A program made the translations under genes and the position numbers. 64,000 bases of DNA, from positions 3,672,001 through 3,736,000 of the forward strand of contig NZ_CP066308.1 of the NCBI RefSeq assembly GCF_016406105.1, given 5' to 3'. How positions within the stretch are numbered: the stretch's first letter is position 1; each line of letters begins with the position of its first letter. The stretch comes from Brevibacillus composti (lineage in GTDB: Bacteria > Bacillota > Bacilli > Brevibacillales > Brevibacillaceae). The notes under the pieces were generated by a model. It was not told where the DNA came from. It saw only the letters and a program-made list of their open reading frames with translations, and did not search any database. Below are positions 16,096-24,888 of the stretch, piece after piece.

Positions 16096-17202
16096 TTACT
16101 TCCAGCCTACTTTATTGGAGATTTCCAGCGCTTTTTTGTTATGGGTTCCCAGCGCCGCGAAATCGATCTCCTGCGCTTTGAATTCACCCCAGGATTTGAG
16201 CAGCTCCGGCATTTCCGCTTCGGCATTCACCGGGAACTCGTAGTTGGACTGGGAGAGCATGCTCTGTGCTTCCTTGTCGGTGAGGAATTCGATCAGTTTG
16301 ATGGCATTTTCCTTGTTTTTGCTGTGCTTGGTCAGACCTACCCCGCTGATGTTGAGATGCGTGCCGGTGGTCTCTTGGTTCGGGAAGAAGACGCCGATGC
16401 TTTCGCCGACTTTTACTTCTTCCGGATCTTTGGAATTGAGCAACAGTCCCACGTAGTAGGTGTTCATGATCGCCACGTCGCCCACGCCGGCTACGATCGC
16501 TTTTGCCTGATCGCGGTCGCCGCCTTTTGGCTCCTGCGCCATGTTGGCCACGATGCCTTTTGCCCATTCTTCGGTCTTGGCTTCCCCGTTCAGTTCGATG
16601 AAGGATGCCAGCAGGGACTGGTTGTACAGGCTGGTCGAAGAGCGGACCAGCACTTTGCCTTTCCATTTGTCGGTGGCCAGATCTTCATACGTGGAGAGAT
16701 CTTCCGGCTTCACGCGCTCTTTGGAGTAGGCAATCACGCGTGCGCGGGTAGCGATCCCGATCCACTCATTGTCTTTGTCGCGCAGATGCTTCGGCACATG
16801 CTTGTCGACCGTTTCCGATTGGATCGGCTGGAGTACGCCGTTTTCCTTGGCAGTGTTCAATACGCCGCCGTCCACGGTGATAAACAGGTCCGCTTCCGTG
16901 CTTTCACCTTCGCGCTTCAGACGCTCGATCAGCTCCTCTGCTTTCCCTTTGACGGTATTGACTTTGATCCCCGTCTTTTGCGTGAAGGCTTCCATCAATT
17001 TATCGTCGGATTCATAATGTCTTGCGGTATAGACATTGACTACCTGGTCGCCGCTTGCCGCCGGAGTTTCTGCTGCCTTTCCCGGTTGATTGGCTGTATC
17101 TGTGCCAGTGCCGGCATTACCGCCGCTGGTGCCGCAACCGGCCAGCAGGCCCGCCGCCATGACAACACTGAGAATGGAAGAAGTCAGTTTTCCCTTGGTC
17201 AT
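16096..17202 (-). CDS. ferric iron ABC transporter substrate-binding lipoprotein (FutA/FbpA-like)
   Basis: The type II signal peptide ends in LLAGCGTSGG, followed by a Gly/Thr/Asn linker. The mature protein is a type II periplasmic-binding fold: VVNVYTARHYESDDKLMEAF, GVFFPNQETTGTHLNISG, and tyrosines in TYYVGLLLN. The last resembles the adjacent-tyrosine Fe(III) ligands of FutA/FbpA. AAAGGG precedes ATG 17202. First gene of the operon, controlled by the promoter and Fur box just upstream. Confidence 0.92.
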   Translation of the reverse strand: MTKGKLTSSILSVVMAAGLLAGCGTSGGNAGTGTDTANQPGKAAETPAASGDQVVNVYTARHYESDDKLMEAFTQKTGIKVNTVKGKAEELIERLKREGESTEADLFITVDGGVLNTAKENGVLQPIQSETVDKHVPKHLRDKDNEWIGIATRARVIAYSKERVKPEDLSTYEDLATDKWKGKVLVRSSTSLYNQSLLASFIELNGEAKTEEWAKGIVANMAQEPKGGDRDQAKAIVAGVGDVAIMNTYYVGLLLNSKDPEEVKVGESIGVFFPNQETTGTHLNISGVGLTKHSKNKENAIKLIEFLTDKEAQSMLSQSNYEFPVNAEAEMPELLKSWGEFKAQEIDFAALGTHNKKALEISNKVGWK

Positions 17203-17241
17203 ATGTAATACGCCCTTTCGCTAGTAAATGATCATAATGTT

Positions 17242-17302
17242 GATAATGAGAATTATTATCTGTCTCGTTTATGATCATACTCGGACACCCGCCTGATGTC
17301 AA
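17242..17302 (-). promoter_or_regulatory. sigma-A promoter and Fur box of the iron operon
   Basis: Minus strand: TTGACA (17302-17297), 17-bp spacer, TATGAT (17279-17274). The sequence GATAATGAGAATTATTATC (17242-17260) matches the 19-bp Fur consensus at 17 positions and sits over the transcription start region, where bound Fur would block initiation. A weaker match, TGAGAACGATTCTTA, lies at 17321-17335. Confidence 0.9.
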
Positions 17303-17366
17303 GCATCTTCCCCAAAAAAATGAGAACGATTCTTAGTAGTCAGACGACGCTTTTTTGCCGCTGCTT

Positions 17367-18509
17367 ATGTTTGCGTATACCGATGCGGCCGGATGTACAT
17401 ATCGTATCCATGAGGTGCCGTACTCCCATCATTTCAGTCCCTTCGTCGGCGTGATCCCGGACGGGCGGATCTGGGGGATCAGGGGGGCGGTCCTGACCCC
17501 GGAAGACAAGCTGGTCTGGGACGTTTCGATCGAACATTCGGCTGAGCCGCCGGAGATGCATTCTGTTTTTCGCAAGGCTTCCCTCCCCCCGCCGGTATAC
17601 TGTGACGAGACATGGGCAAACCTCGCCTACACCGCCGGCGACAGCTATTTTCACTGGATGCTGGACGTGCTGCCCCGGCTGGACCTCATCCGGGAGAGCG
17701 GCATTCCCATCGACCGCTACGTCTTTTCCTACATGGCGAATCCGCCGGTCGAACTGCCCGTAGACCGCAAAGTGATCGCCTATCCAAACGGGCTGGCACC
17801 GGGAAATGGTCACGATACCCTCCTGGTGGCACTCTGCATACTGAAGCAGCAGCGGGAGGACTTCTTCGTGTGGATCATCGGTGACGGTCCCGCCCGGGGG
17901 GAGCTGGAGGCTTTTTGCACGGCAAACGATCTGGAGCGTCATGTCCAATTCCTGGGGCAGCGCCCGGACTGGCCTTCTCTGTTGGCCAAGACCGATCTGG
18001 TGGTGTGGCCGGCCCCGGCTCGGAGCATCCCCCTCCCGCTGATGGAGGCGCAGGTGGCGGGAAAAGCGATAGTGGCCCTCGATGCCGGCCCCCTCCGGGA
18101 TGCGGTCCGGGATGGCGAGACGGGATTGCTGTTTAGCGCTGGCAGCAGTCATCAGCTCGCCTCTTCTCTCCTGCGGCTGCTGGACGATTCGCTGCTGGCC
18201 ATACGTCTGGGGAAGGAAGCCAGGAATTTCGGGATGAGAACCTGGTCCTCTGCCAGCTGGGCAGAAACTATCGAGAGCGTCTATCAGCAAGCGAGAGAGA
18301 AGCGGGCCTCCCTGCGAACCGTAGAGACAGCGGCTGGCGAAAAAAGAAAAAACCGGGACGACCTCTCAGCCCGATTCGCTTTCCGCCCCCATCATCGCTG
18401 GGACCAGAATGGCTGGAATCTGTTTGCTGAACGTCTCCCGGTTTCCTATCGCTTGCCCGACCTTTCGTTTCTGCGCGTGCTCACCGCCTCCAATCAGTTT
18501 GACGAGTGA
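17367..18509 (+). CDS. chimeric glycosyltransferase ORF (GT61-like N part, GT4-like C part), probable pseudogene
   Basis: Residues ~80-140 (YCDETWANLAYTAGDSYFHW, MLDVLPRLDLIRESGI) are GT61/DUF563 type. From about residue 160 it becomes the donor-binding half of a GT4 enzyme: NGHDTLLVALCILKQQREDF, IIGDGPARGELEAFC, FLGQRPDWPSLLAKTDLVVW, PLPLMEAQVAGKAIVALDAG. The GT4 N-terminal acceptor half and its VGRL-PEK motif are missing, and the GT61 C-terminal half is missing too. No ribosome site precedes ATG 17367. The last ~65 residues look like read-through, including an A-rich run that would be the T-tract of the opposing gene. A deletion fusing two tandem glycosyltransferase genes explains this best. 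Confidence 0.65.
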   Translation: MFAYTDAAGCTYRIHEVPYSHHFSPFVGVIPDGRIWGIRGAVLTPEDKLVWDVSIEHSAEPPEMHSVFRKASLPPPVYCDETWANLAYTAGDSYFHWMLDVLPRLDLIRESGIPIDRYVFSYMANPPVELPVDRKVIAYPNGLAPGNGHDTLLVALCILKQQREDFFVWIIGDGPARGELEAFCTANDLERHVQFLGQRPDWPSLLAKTDLVVWPAPARSIPLPLMEAQVAGKAIVALDAGPLRDAVRDGETGLLFSAGSSHQLASSLLRLLDDSLLAIRLGKEARNFGMRTWSSASWAETIESVYQQAREKRASLRTVETAAGEKRKNRDDLSARFAFRPHHRWDQNGWNLFAERLPVSYRLPDLSFLRVLTASNQFDE

Positions 18510-20611
18510 ACGGCCGGGCCTGGGGTGATCACGGCCCGGGCCCCTGCTTCCAAATCAAACCAGAAAATCAGGTCTCCCTGGTCTTTCTTTTGTGGAGGCT
18601 TTTTTCCGTTTACGTAGATCTGCGCACTTCGGACTGCCATCGACAGCCCGGATATTTTGGTCGGACCGTCATTGTACACATGCACCGAGCCGTCGGGTTG
18701 AACCTCCATCCGCACCTGCTCCAGCGCCAGCCAGTAATTCATGATGTCGCGCACCGTGGTGAGATACAGCTTCTTCTGATCGCGGAGCCCCGCCATTTTT
18801 TTCAGGATCTGGTCAAAGCCGGGCTGTACGACCAAGGCTCCCTGTCGGTCCCGTGTCAAAAAGGCCGAGGACTTCTTGTTTGCAGGCACGCGCGCGGGAT
18901 AGACGTGATTGATCAGAACGCCCCGGTCCTGAACCAGCCGCTGCAAATTCTGGTCGTGATAAACATAGACCGTATCGTCGGGGACGATCGCGGCTGCCCA
19001 GGAGTAAAAGGGCCCCGTCACCGTGGGGTGAGACCAGTACAGGGGCGTCCGTTTCCCATCTCCGAGCCGCGTCTGCAGCAAATCGAAGGAGCGGTTGATG
19101 TTGGTGCCGTCTTCTGAGCTGTAGTGCCAGAAATAGCGGGTGCCATGTTTTTGCCAATAATCGGCCAGGTAAGAAGGCGTGTGGACATTTAAGCCCTGGA
19201 AGCCAAAGCTGCTCTTCACATACCCGTGGTCAATCCAGGTGACGCTTTGAAACTCCTTTTTCATAAAAGAGAGAGCGTCGTCCGCCACCCCGCCGTAGAG
19301 ATAGAGATCATACGGATAGACGGTATGCAGGCCGATTTCCGTCCCCCGCTTGTGGAGATCCTTTAGAAATTGCAGGAATTCCGGACTTTCACTGATCGCG
19401 ACATGAAGCGGCCGCTCCGGACGGTAGTAGGGATTGGCGAAAAAGACGCTTTTCGTGACGGGGATGCCGTATCGCACAAATCCGCCCACCGCTTTATCCG
19501 GGCTCGTGATCCTCTCCGATCCGTAGTAGACAGCGCGATTGCTGGCGAGCGTCTGTTCATCCGCATGCTCGGTCCAGACATGCGTCGCCAGGTAGCCATG
19601 CGGCTGCAGCATCAATCTCGGCACGACGCCGGGCTGGTACCCGACGACGAGGGTGAAGCGATTGATGCGCTGCTCCAGCGGCTTGTATTCGGAGGCATGG
19701 CGCACCTTGCCTACCTGCCTCCCGGAGATCTGCTCGACATAGCGGTGTTCGCCCATGTGATCCAGATTGACGAGCAGCTGATTCTGCCCCGTGTCCAGCT
19801 CCAGGGAGGAGATGTGCGGCGTATGGTAGAGGAGGGCGGTCTGCTGTCCCTGCCCGAACCGCACGCCTTCCCGATCCAGCCAATAATGCTTCTGAAAGGC
19901 CCGCGTATCGCTCTTTCTGTTTTTGCGGTACACCTCGGAGACCTTCGGCGCGAACTGGAGGCCCAGCGCTTCCCGAAAGACCTTTGTCTGCTGTTTGTAG
20001 GTGGTTTTGACTTGCACCTCGACCGTCGGCTTTTGCTGGTGAAAAAAGTATTCTGTCTCGATTTCGGCCACCGGCGTCTCGCCGACGGTCCTGAGGAGCA
20101 GCCCCTCCGGCTTTCGCTCGACATGGACCGCAGCCTTTTGATAGTTGCGCACGACGGTGCCGTTCCACTTGATAAAGAGATTGGTATCCATCGCTTTGGT
20201 CAATGGCGGGGCAAATGATAGCTCATCGCCCTGCACTTGGGTGACTTTGGCCTGGTGGACGAGCGGCGCGTTTTGTCTCCCGCCGAATGATTCGGAACGG
20301 ATCTCGATTGCGGCGCCCGCCGGAATGACGGGCTTTGCATCCAGCTTGATTTTGCTGGTCCCGGCCGGAATCTGGGGAACCAGCAGATTGTAGAGATCGC
20401 CGTACTCCGCCAGATACTGCACGGAGCGAAGGATCTCTTTCCCCGACCGGTCCAACAGGCGCAGATTCCCTCCCGAATCCCAAGCGGCTGTATAGTAGGG
20501 TTGTTGAAAGATCGCCTCTGCCCTGCCTGATGCCGAATCCATATGGAAAGCGCAGGAGATAAACAGCAATAGGCCGATCATCCAAATTTTCATTCGGCTG
20601 CGCGGCTTCAT
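18494..20611 (-). CDS. large secreted protein of unknown function
   Basis: The start is uncertain: the frame is open to GTG 20737. I prefer ATG 20611 (MKPRSRMKIWMIGLLLFISC), giving a clean Sec signal ending near ASGRAEA. The ~680-residue mature protein is rich in beta-type sequence in its first half (VQVKTTYKQQTKVF, QLLVNLDHMGEHRY). A distinct part (residues ~420-620) has GTEIGLHTVYPYDLYLYGG, TWIDHGY and YSSEDGTN, recalling the (beta/alpha) layout and Asp/His content of polysaccharide deacetylase-like or glycoside-hydrolase-like proteins. I cannot name the family. It overlaps the converging glycosyltransferase ORF by 16 bp. Confidence 0.6.
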   Translation of the reverse strand: MKPRSRMKIWMIGLLLFISCAFHMDSASGRAEAIFQQPYYTAAWDSGGNLRLLDRSGKEILRSVQYLAEYGDLYNLLVPQIPAGTSKIKLDAKPVIPAGAAIEIRSESFGGRQNAPLVHQAKVTQVQGDELSFAPPLTKAMDTNLFIKWNGTVVRNYQKAAVHVERKPEGLLLRTVGETPVAEIETEYFFHQQKPTVEVQVKTTYKQQTKVFREALGLQFAPKVSEVYRKNRKSDTRAFQKHYWLDREGVRFGQGQQTALLYHTPHISSLELDTGQNQLLVNLDHMGEHRYVEQISGRQVGKVRHASEYKPLEQRINRFTLVVGYQPGVVPRLMLQPHGYLATHVWTEHADEQTLASNRAVYYGSERITSPDKAVGGFVRYGIPVTKSVFFANPYYRPERPLHVAISESPEFLQFLKDLHKRGTEIGLHTVYPYDLYLYGGVADDALSFMKKEFQSVTWIDHGYVKSSFGFQGLNVHTPSYLADYWQKHGTRYFWHYSSEDGTNINRSFDLLQTRLGDGKRTPLYWSHPTVTGPFYSWAAAIVPDDTVYVYHDQNLQRLVQDRGVLINHVYPARVPANKKSSAFLTRDRQGALVVQPGFDQILKKMAGLRDQKKLYLTTVRDIMNYWLALEQVRMEVQPDGSVHVYNDGPTKISGLSMAVRSAQIYVNGKKPPQKKDQGDLIFWFDLEAGARAVITPGPAVHSSN

Positions 20612-20801
20612 CCTTTCCCGAATTCCCCTTGTCCTCATTCTGGTGACTTCGCGATGCCCACTTGTGATCATTTGTTCTTCTGGACCCTCTCTCTTGCGAC
20701 TGATTGGCAACTGCAATATTTCGACAAAAACTTCCACTACTCCTAGGATTTACGCCAAGTTTGCGAGAAATAGTAGGGAGCAAATACGAGGAGGCGTACG
20801 T

Positions 20802-21287
20802 ATGTCATTCACGATCGCCCGAGCCACATTCGAGCAAAAACACATTCTGGAGCATCTGCTAGAGCTCTACAGCCACGACTTCAGTGAATTCATCGAGATT
20901 GACGTGGATGAAGAAGGGCGATATGGCTATCCCCAGTTGGGTATGTATTGGACGGAGCCGGATCGCCATCCGTTTCTCATTCGATCGGGGGAAAAATGGG
21001 CAGGCTTTGTCCTGGTAAGGAAGATCGCGGGAGATCATCCCGATGCCGGCAGCTCCTATTCCATCGCCGAGTTCTTCATCATCCGCAAATACCGCCGGTC
21101 GGGGATTGGCAAGGCGGTCGCCCATGAGATTTTTCGCATGTTTCCCGGCCGGTGGGAGGTCTTTCAGCTTACAACCAACTTGCCCGCACAAGCGTTTTGG
21201 CGAAAAACCATCGGGGAGTATACAGGCGGCCGCTATCGCGAGAAAGAGGAAAACGGAAAGCAGTTCCAGCTGTTTCATTCTCCTTAG
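20802..21287 (+). CDS. GNAT family N-acetyltransferase
   Basis: ATG 20802 follows GAGGAGG by seven bases; a longer frame back to 20643 has no such signal. About 161 aa. Conserved motif A is FFIIRKYRRSGIGKAVAHEI, with pyrophosphate-binding RxxGIG; VFQLTTNLPAQAFWRKTIGE is the C-terminal motif B. The upstream block (LLELYSHDFSEF) resembles the YkkB/PhnO-like subgroup. Substrate unknown. It is divergent from the large secreted protein gene. Confidence 0.85.
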   Translation: MSFTIARATFEQKHILEHLLELYSHDFSEFIEIDVDEEGRYGYPQLGMYWTEPDRHPFLIRSGEKWAGFVLVRKIAGDHPDAGSSYSIAEFFIIRKYRRSGIGKAVAHEIFRMFPGRWEVFQLTTNLPAQAFWRKTIGEYTGGRYREKEENGKQFQLFHSP

Positions 21288-21303
21288 GAAAGCAGGTGCG
21301 CAT

Positions 21304-21514
21304 ATGGCCTTCTATCAGATGCATGCCCATTACTCCGATGGAATCCCACATCCCCGGCGATTTTGAGCGGATTGGCTTCTTCTTTTATCCCGACCGCTTC
21401 CAGCCGTCACGCGTCGAGGCAAAGCTGCGCGAAGGCAGCGAGCAGGTGATGGTCAGGGGGAATTTGACCTTTGACCGTACATTCTTTTCCATTCCGATTA
21501 CAGCCGCTTTTTGA
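21304..21514 (+). pseudogene. possible frameshifted small ORF
   Basis: An ATG at 21304 opens MAFYQMHAHYSDGIPH and stops after 20 codons. The neighbouring frame continues with GDFERIGFFFYPDRFQPSRV, AKLREGSEQVMV and FDRTFFSIPI to 21514. Both halves look protein-like, so one gene with a frameshift near 21345 is possible. No family recognised and low certainty. Confidence 0.25.
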
Positions 21515-21571
21515 TGCTATGTTATAATTTAACGAGAGAGAATATATTGAATGATACAGGAGGAGTTGCCT

Positions 21572-22453
21572 TTGGAAGGAGTCCAAGGAAAATCAGCACA
21601 TCAAAAGCTATCCATCGCCAAGCTTATTAAGCGGGCCCTGTTTATCCTGATTGGTTCTACCCTGTTTTCGGTGGGGTTGGAAATTTTTTTGGTCCCCAAT
21701 CACATTATTGACGGCGGGATTGTCGGGATCGCCATTATTACCTCTCACCTGTCGGGGCTGCCGCTCGGATTGTTTCTCTTTGTCCTCAACCTGCCGTTCT
21801 TGCTGCTCGGCTACAAGCAGATCGGCAAAACCTTTGCCTTGTCCACGTTGCTGGGCGTAAGCACCATGTCCATCGTCAGCTCTTTGCTGCATGATGTCCA
21901 AGGCGTAACCGATGACTCTCTGTTGGCCGCAGTCTTCGGCGGGATTATTCTGGGGATTGGTGTAGGTCTCGTCATTCGCTATGGGGGTTCGCTGGACGGA
22001 ACGGAGATTATTGCAATATTGATCAACAAAAAAACGCCGTTTTCCGTTGGCGAAATTGTGATGTTTTTTAACCTGTTCATCCTGGGCAGCGCAGCTCTGG
22101 TATTTGGCCCGGATCGAGCCATGTACTCCTTGATTGCCTATTACATCGCCTTTAAAATGATTGATTTGACGATTGAAGGATTTCAGGGGTCGAAGTCCGT
22201 CTGGATTATCACGGACAACTACAGAGATGTCGGTGACGCGATTGTCGCCCGGCTCGGCCGCACGGTCACTTATTTAAAAGGAGAAGGCGGCTACTCCGGA
22301 GACGACAAAAATGTCGTGTTCTGCGTCATAACCCGGCTGGAAGAGGCCAAACTGAAGCTGATCGTCGAGGAAGTGGATCCTTCCGCTTTTCTGGCAGTTG
22401 GCAATATTCACGATGTACGGGGCGGACAGTTTAAAAAACGTGACATTCACTAG
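21572..22453 (+). CDS. YitT family membrane protein (DUF161/DUF2179)
   Basis: TTG 21572 is chosen since AGGAGG lies eight bases upstream; the ATG at 21551 has no site. Five to six transmembrane segments form the first two thirds (ALFILIGSTLFSVGLEIFLV, GGIVGIAIITSHL, GGSLDGTEIIAILINKKTPF). A cytosolic C-terminal DUF2179 domain follows (VWIITDNYRDVGDAIVARL, GGYSGDDKNVVFCVITRLE, AFLAVGNIHDVRGGQF). Function of YitT/YxkD/YpjC proteins is not established; transport is suspected. Confidence 0.92.
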   Translation: MEGVQGKSAHQKLSIAKLIKRALFILIGSTLFSVGLEIFLVPNHIIDGGIVGIAIITSHLSGLPLGLFLFVLNLPFLLLGYKQIGKTFALSTLLGVSTMSIVSSLLHDVQGVTDDSLLAAVFGGIILGIGVGLVIRYGGSLDGTEIIAILINKKTPFSVGEIVMFFNLFILGSAALVFGPDRAMYSLIAYYIAFKMIDLTIEGFQGSKSVWIITDNYRDVGDAIVARLGRTVTYLKGEGGYSGDDKNVVFCVITRLEEAKLKLIVEEVDPSAFLAVGNIHDVRGGQFKKRDIH

Positions 22454-22468
22454 CGGATGATTGATGAG

Positions 22469-22499
22469 AGAGCTGCCTTTTGCCGGCAGCTCTTTTTTC
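22469..22499 (+). terminator. intrinsic terminator after yitT-type gene
   Basis: AGAGCTGCC pairs with GGCAGCTCT, 7-nt loop, followed by TTTTTTCT. Confidence 0.9.
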
Positions 22500-22539
22500 T
22501 AGAATAGGAGGATAGACGGTTGATCAGGAGGTGTTGACC

Positions 22540-22995
22540 ATGATCATTCGCGCTGTTCGCCCGGAAGAAACCGAGGCTCTCAGCGATCTGGCCTTTCGTT
22601 CCAAAGCCTACTGGGGCTACGACGAGGCATTCATGGAGGCTTGTCGCAAGGAACTGACGATTCTCCCTGCGCATCTGTCCAGCTGTCATCTTCGCGCAGC
22701 CGAACAAGACGGGGTTCTCCTGGGGTTTTACCGTTTGTCGCCCCGTGAACATGAGGCAGAGCTGGCCGATTTCTTCGTCGATCCCGCCGCCATTGGCAGA
22801 CAGGTGGGGAAAAAGCTGTGGCTTCACATGCTGGAGCTGGCCCGAGCCCAACAGATTGCGCGCGTCTGGATTCACAGCGACCCCCACGCGGAAGGATTTT
22901 ATGCCAAGATGGGGGCCGTTCGCGCCGGGGATGTCCGCTCTACCGTCTTCCCGGACCGCGAGCTCCCCTTGATGAAAATCGATTTGACCGGATAA
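22540..22995 (+). CDS. GNAT family N-acetyltransferase
   Basis: ATG 22540 is eight bases after AGGAGG. About 151 aa. The N terminus MIIRAVRPEETEALSDLAFR and SKAYWGYDEAF fit the GNAT subgroup with SKAxWGY. The CoA-binding part is FFVDPAAIGRQVGKKLWLHM, with GRQVGK as the phosphate loop, and IHSDPHAEGFYAKMGAVRAG is the C-terminal block. Monocistronic after a terminator. Substrate unknown. Confidence 0.88.
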   Translation: MIIRAVRPEETEALSDLAFRSKAYWGYDEAFMEACRKELTILPAHLSSCHLRAAEQDGVLLGFYRLSPREHEAELADFFVDPAAIGRQVGKKLWLHMLELARAQQIARVWIHSDPHAEGFYAKMGAVRAGDVRSTVFPDRELPLMKIDLTG

Positions 22996-23123
22996 GCCCC
23001 TCGTCTGGCACGCTCCCGACTCTCGCAATTTCCGCGCATCTACTTCCCCGATGTAGGCACCCGCGCAAGCAAGACCCTGCCACTCCACATACAGTAATAC
23101 GAAATGAAAGGGGGGCAGGAAAA

Positions 23124-23210
23124 GTGGGTATCTTCAACGGATCTGACGACTTTACGCTGATTCTCGTTCTGTTCATTTTGCTTGTCATCGTCGGCTGTGA
23201 CTGTGACTGA
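23124..23210 (+). CDS. YjcZ-like sporulation small membrane peptide (28 aa)
   Basis: GTG 23124 follows a purine-rich GGGGGG site by a few bases more than usual. The peptide is a short polar head (MGIFNGSDDF) and one hydrophobic helix (TLILVLFILLVIVG) ending in CDCD. YjcZ-family peptides have just this form (Gly-rich head, FxLIVVLFILLIIVG) and are expressed in sporulation. The Cys-Asp tail is unusual. Confidence 0.7.
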   Translation: MGIFNGSDDFTLILVLFILLVIVGCDCD

Positions 23211-23419
23211 TCGAGAGAGAGATAAAAAGAGCAGGGATATGCAAAGGGGGAGCTGTTGTTTTTCGTCTCTCTTTGCATTTTTCATTTGCAGGCAAAGCGA
23301 GGTGAAATCAGCTGGCCAGACGGACTAATCAGGCAAGTGACGGCTTTTCTCCTGAATTTTGGGGCTGGGTCAAGACAAAAGGAGTATCCAGGAGACGGCT
23401 TCGGCGGAATCCGGATCTC

Positions 23420-23608
23420 TTGGACCAATACCATCAGGAATGGACGAAAATGAATCGAAAAAGGAAGCCTCGCGCGTCGGCGCTCTTCCGGCTTCCCCCA
23501 TTGGATATCGGACAAATTTTGAACGGGATGCAAATGGCGACCGAAGTGATGAGGACTTTTCAAGGCTTGACCGGAAACGGCACCAATTCCTCCAGATCTG
23601 CGGACTAA
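23420..23608 (+). CDS. small hypothetical protein (up to 62 aa)
   Basis: The frame begins at TTG 23420 (DQYHQEWTKM) or ATG 23450 (MNRKRKPRASALF). The latter has AGGA about 11 bases upstream. It is basic at the N terminus, then LPPLDIGQILNGMQMATEVM, then a Thr/Asn/Ser tail. The stop TAA is immediately followed by a good terminator, which supports a real transcription unit. No family recognised. Confidence 0.5.
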   Translation: MDQYHQEWTKMNRKRKPRASALFRLPPLDIGQILNGMQMATEVMRTFQGLTGNGTNSSRSAD

Positions 23609-23630
23609 GGGAGCGCGGCTCCCTTTTTTA
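23609..23630 (+). terminator. intrinsic terminator
   Basis: GGGAGC pairs with GCTCCC around a GCG loop and runs into TTTTTTA, directly after the small ORF stop. Confidence 0.85.
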
Positions 23631-24350
23631 CATAGGGCGGGCGAGAAGTGCCGGCAGCTGAACCAGCCTCTCGACGACGGCATAGGGGACAGGCCCGGAC
23701 GGCGGCGCCAGCTTATGCGGATTGATCCAGACAGCGTCCATGCCCGCCGCCATCGCACCGGCTACGTCCGCCTCCCAGTTGTCTCCGACAAACAGGGTCT
23801 CTCCCGGCTGCAGGCCGAATATCTCCAGCGCCGCGGAAAAAATACGCGGATCCGGCTTGTGATGCCCCACCTTCTCGGAGATGACGATGGACTCGCGCGG
23901 GAAGAGATGGGCGATGCCGAGCCGTTCCACTTTGGTATACGCCATGTCCTCCGGTCCATTGGTGACAATCCCCAGCCGGTAGTCGGCAGCCAGTTCGTGT
24001 AAGCATGCCTGTACGTTCGGCTCCGGCACGATCGCCTCGAAGCAGGCCGCCAGAAACATCCGCTGAAAATCCCGGCTCTCTTCCTCGCCTACGGTCCGTC
24101 CCCATTCCGCAGCGGTCTTCACCAGTCTCGTATGGCGGTACTCCTGCAGGCTGATCCGATTTTCGATCAAGTCCGGCCACAGCTCTTCGCTGTATGCTTT
24201 CAGCCTGCGGTAAAAACGATCCTCGTCCAGATCGGCAGACAGGCGATGCTGCCGGATCGTCTGCCGCATGCCGGCCTCAAACGATTTCGTATAGTCAAAC
24301 AAGGTGTCATCCAGATCAAACAGGATCAGCTTGTGCGTTTTCTCTCCCAC
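23628..24350 (-). CDS. HAD-superfamily hydrolase, YjjG-type phosphatase
   Basis: GTG 24350 is seven bases after GGAGG; ATG 24356 overlaps the upstream stop but is too close to the site. HAD motifs: I, LILFDLDDTLFDY; II, GIVTNGPEDM; III, K in SEKVGHHKPDPRIF; IV, LFVGDNWEADVAGA. The long helical cap between I and II makes it C1-type, matching YjjG/YfnB house-cleaning nucleotidases. Translationally coupled to the thioesterase gene ahead of it. Confidence 0.88.
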   Translation of the reverse strand: MGEKTHKLILFDLDDTLFDYTKSFEAGMRQTIRQHRLSADLDEDRFYRRLKAYSEELWPDLIENRISLQEYRHTRLVKTAAEWGRTVGEEESRDFQRMFLAACFEAIVPEPNVQACLHELAADYRLGIVTNGPEDMAYTKVERLGIAHLFPRESIVISEKVGHHKPDPRIFSAALEIFGLQPGETLFVGDNWEADVAGAMAAGMDAVWINPHKLAPPSGPVPYAVVERLVQLPALLARPM

Positions 24351-24352
24351 GA

Positions 24353-24766
24353 TCATTCCTCCAGCATCATCGCTTGCTTCAATTCTACAGCCAGATCCGC
24401 CGGCAGCGTAACTGCCCGCCGGGTCTGTCCATCGATCATCACCATCGTCACGTCCGCATCCGCAGCGAGCTGATTCTTCGCTGTGTACAGCTCCTGGCGA
24501 ATGACAAAGCTCCTCTCGCCTACTGCCAAGACCTGCGTGCGCACCTGCACCTGCTCCAGCATGCGCAATTCTTTCCGATAGTTGATGTTGAGATTGACGA
24601 CGACCGGCATCAGCCCCCGCCGCTGCAGTTCGTCCAGGGTAAAGCCTTTTTGACAGATCCAGTCAAAACGGGCCCACTCCATGTACTCGAGGTACTTGGC
24701 GTTGTTTACATGCCCGATAAAATCAATATCCGTGGAACGGACGACCAAATCAAACTGATGCGTCAC
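24353..24766 (-). CDS. acyl-CoA thioesterase, hotdog fold (4HBT family)
   Basis: GTG 24766 follows AGGGGAG by eight bases. The ~137-aa protein has the YbgC/FadM-type motif STDIDFIGHVNNAKYLEYMEW, where Asp and the HVNN block shape the active site. The central helix (WARFDWICQKGF) and NLNINYRKEL, VRTQVLAVGERSFVIRQEL strands complete the hotdog. It probably hydrolyses medium or long acyl-CoA. First gene of a two-gene operon with the HAD phosphatase. Confidence 0.88.
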   Translation of the reverse strand: MTHQFDLVVRSTDIDFIGHVNNAKYLEYMEWARFDWICQKGFTLDELQRRGLMPVVVNLNINYRKELRMLEQVQVRTQVLAVGERSFVIRQELYTAKNQLAADADVTMVMIDGQTRRAVTLPADLAVELKQAMMLEE

Positions 24767-24888
24767 ATGGATCGCTCCCCTCTTCTCTTTTTCTCAGTAT
24801 ACCGAATCAGAGCAACTGAGTGAATATTCATTCGGCACCCTTTCGGAATATTCTGAGGATGTTGCTGTATTTTCTCCTCTTCTTCTCT

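Noticed and set aside
17355-17366. TTG 17355 as start of the glycosyltransferase ORF
   Set aside because: No ribosome site for either TTG 17355 or ATG 17367; the ATG was used only as a nominal start.
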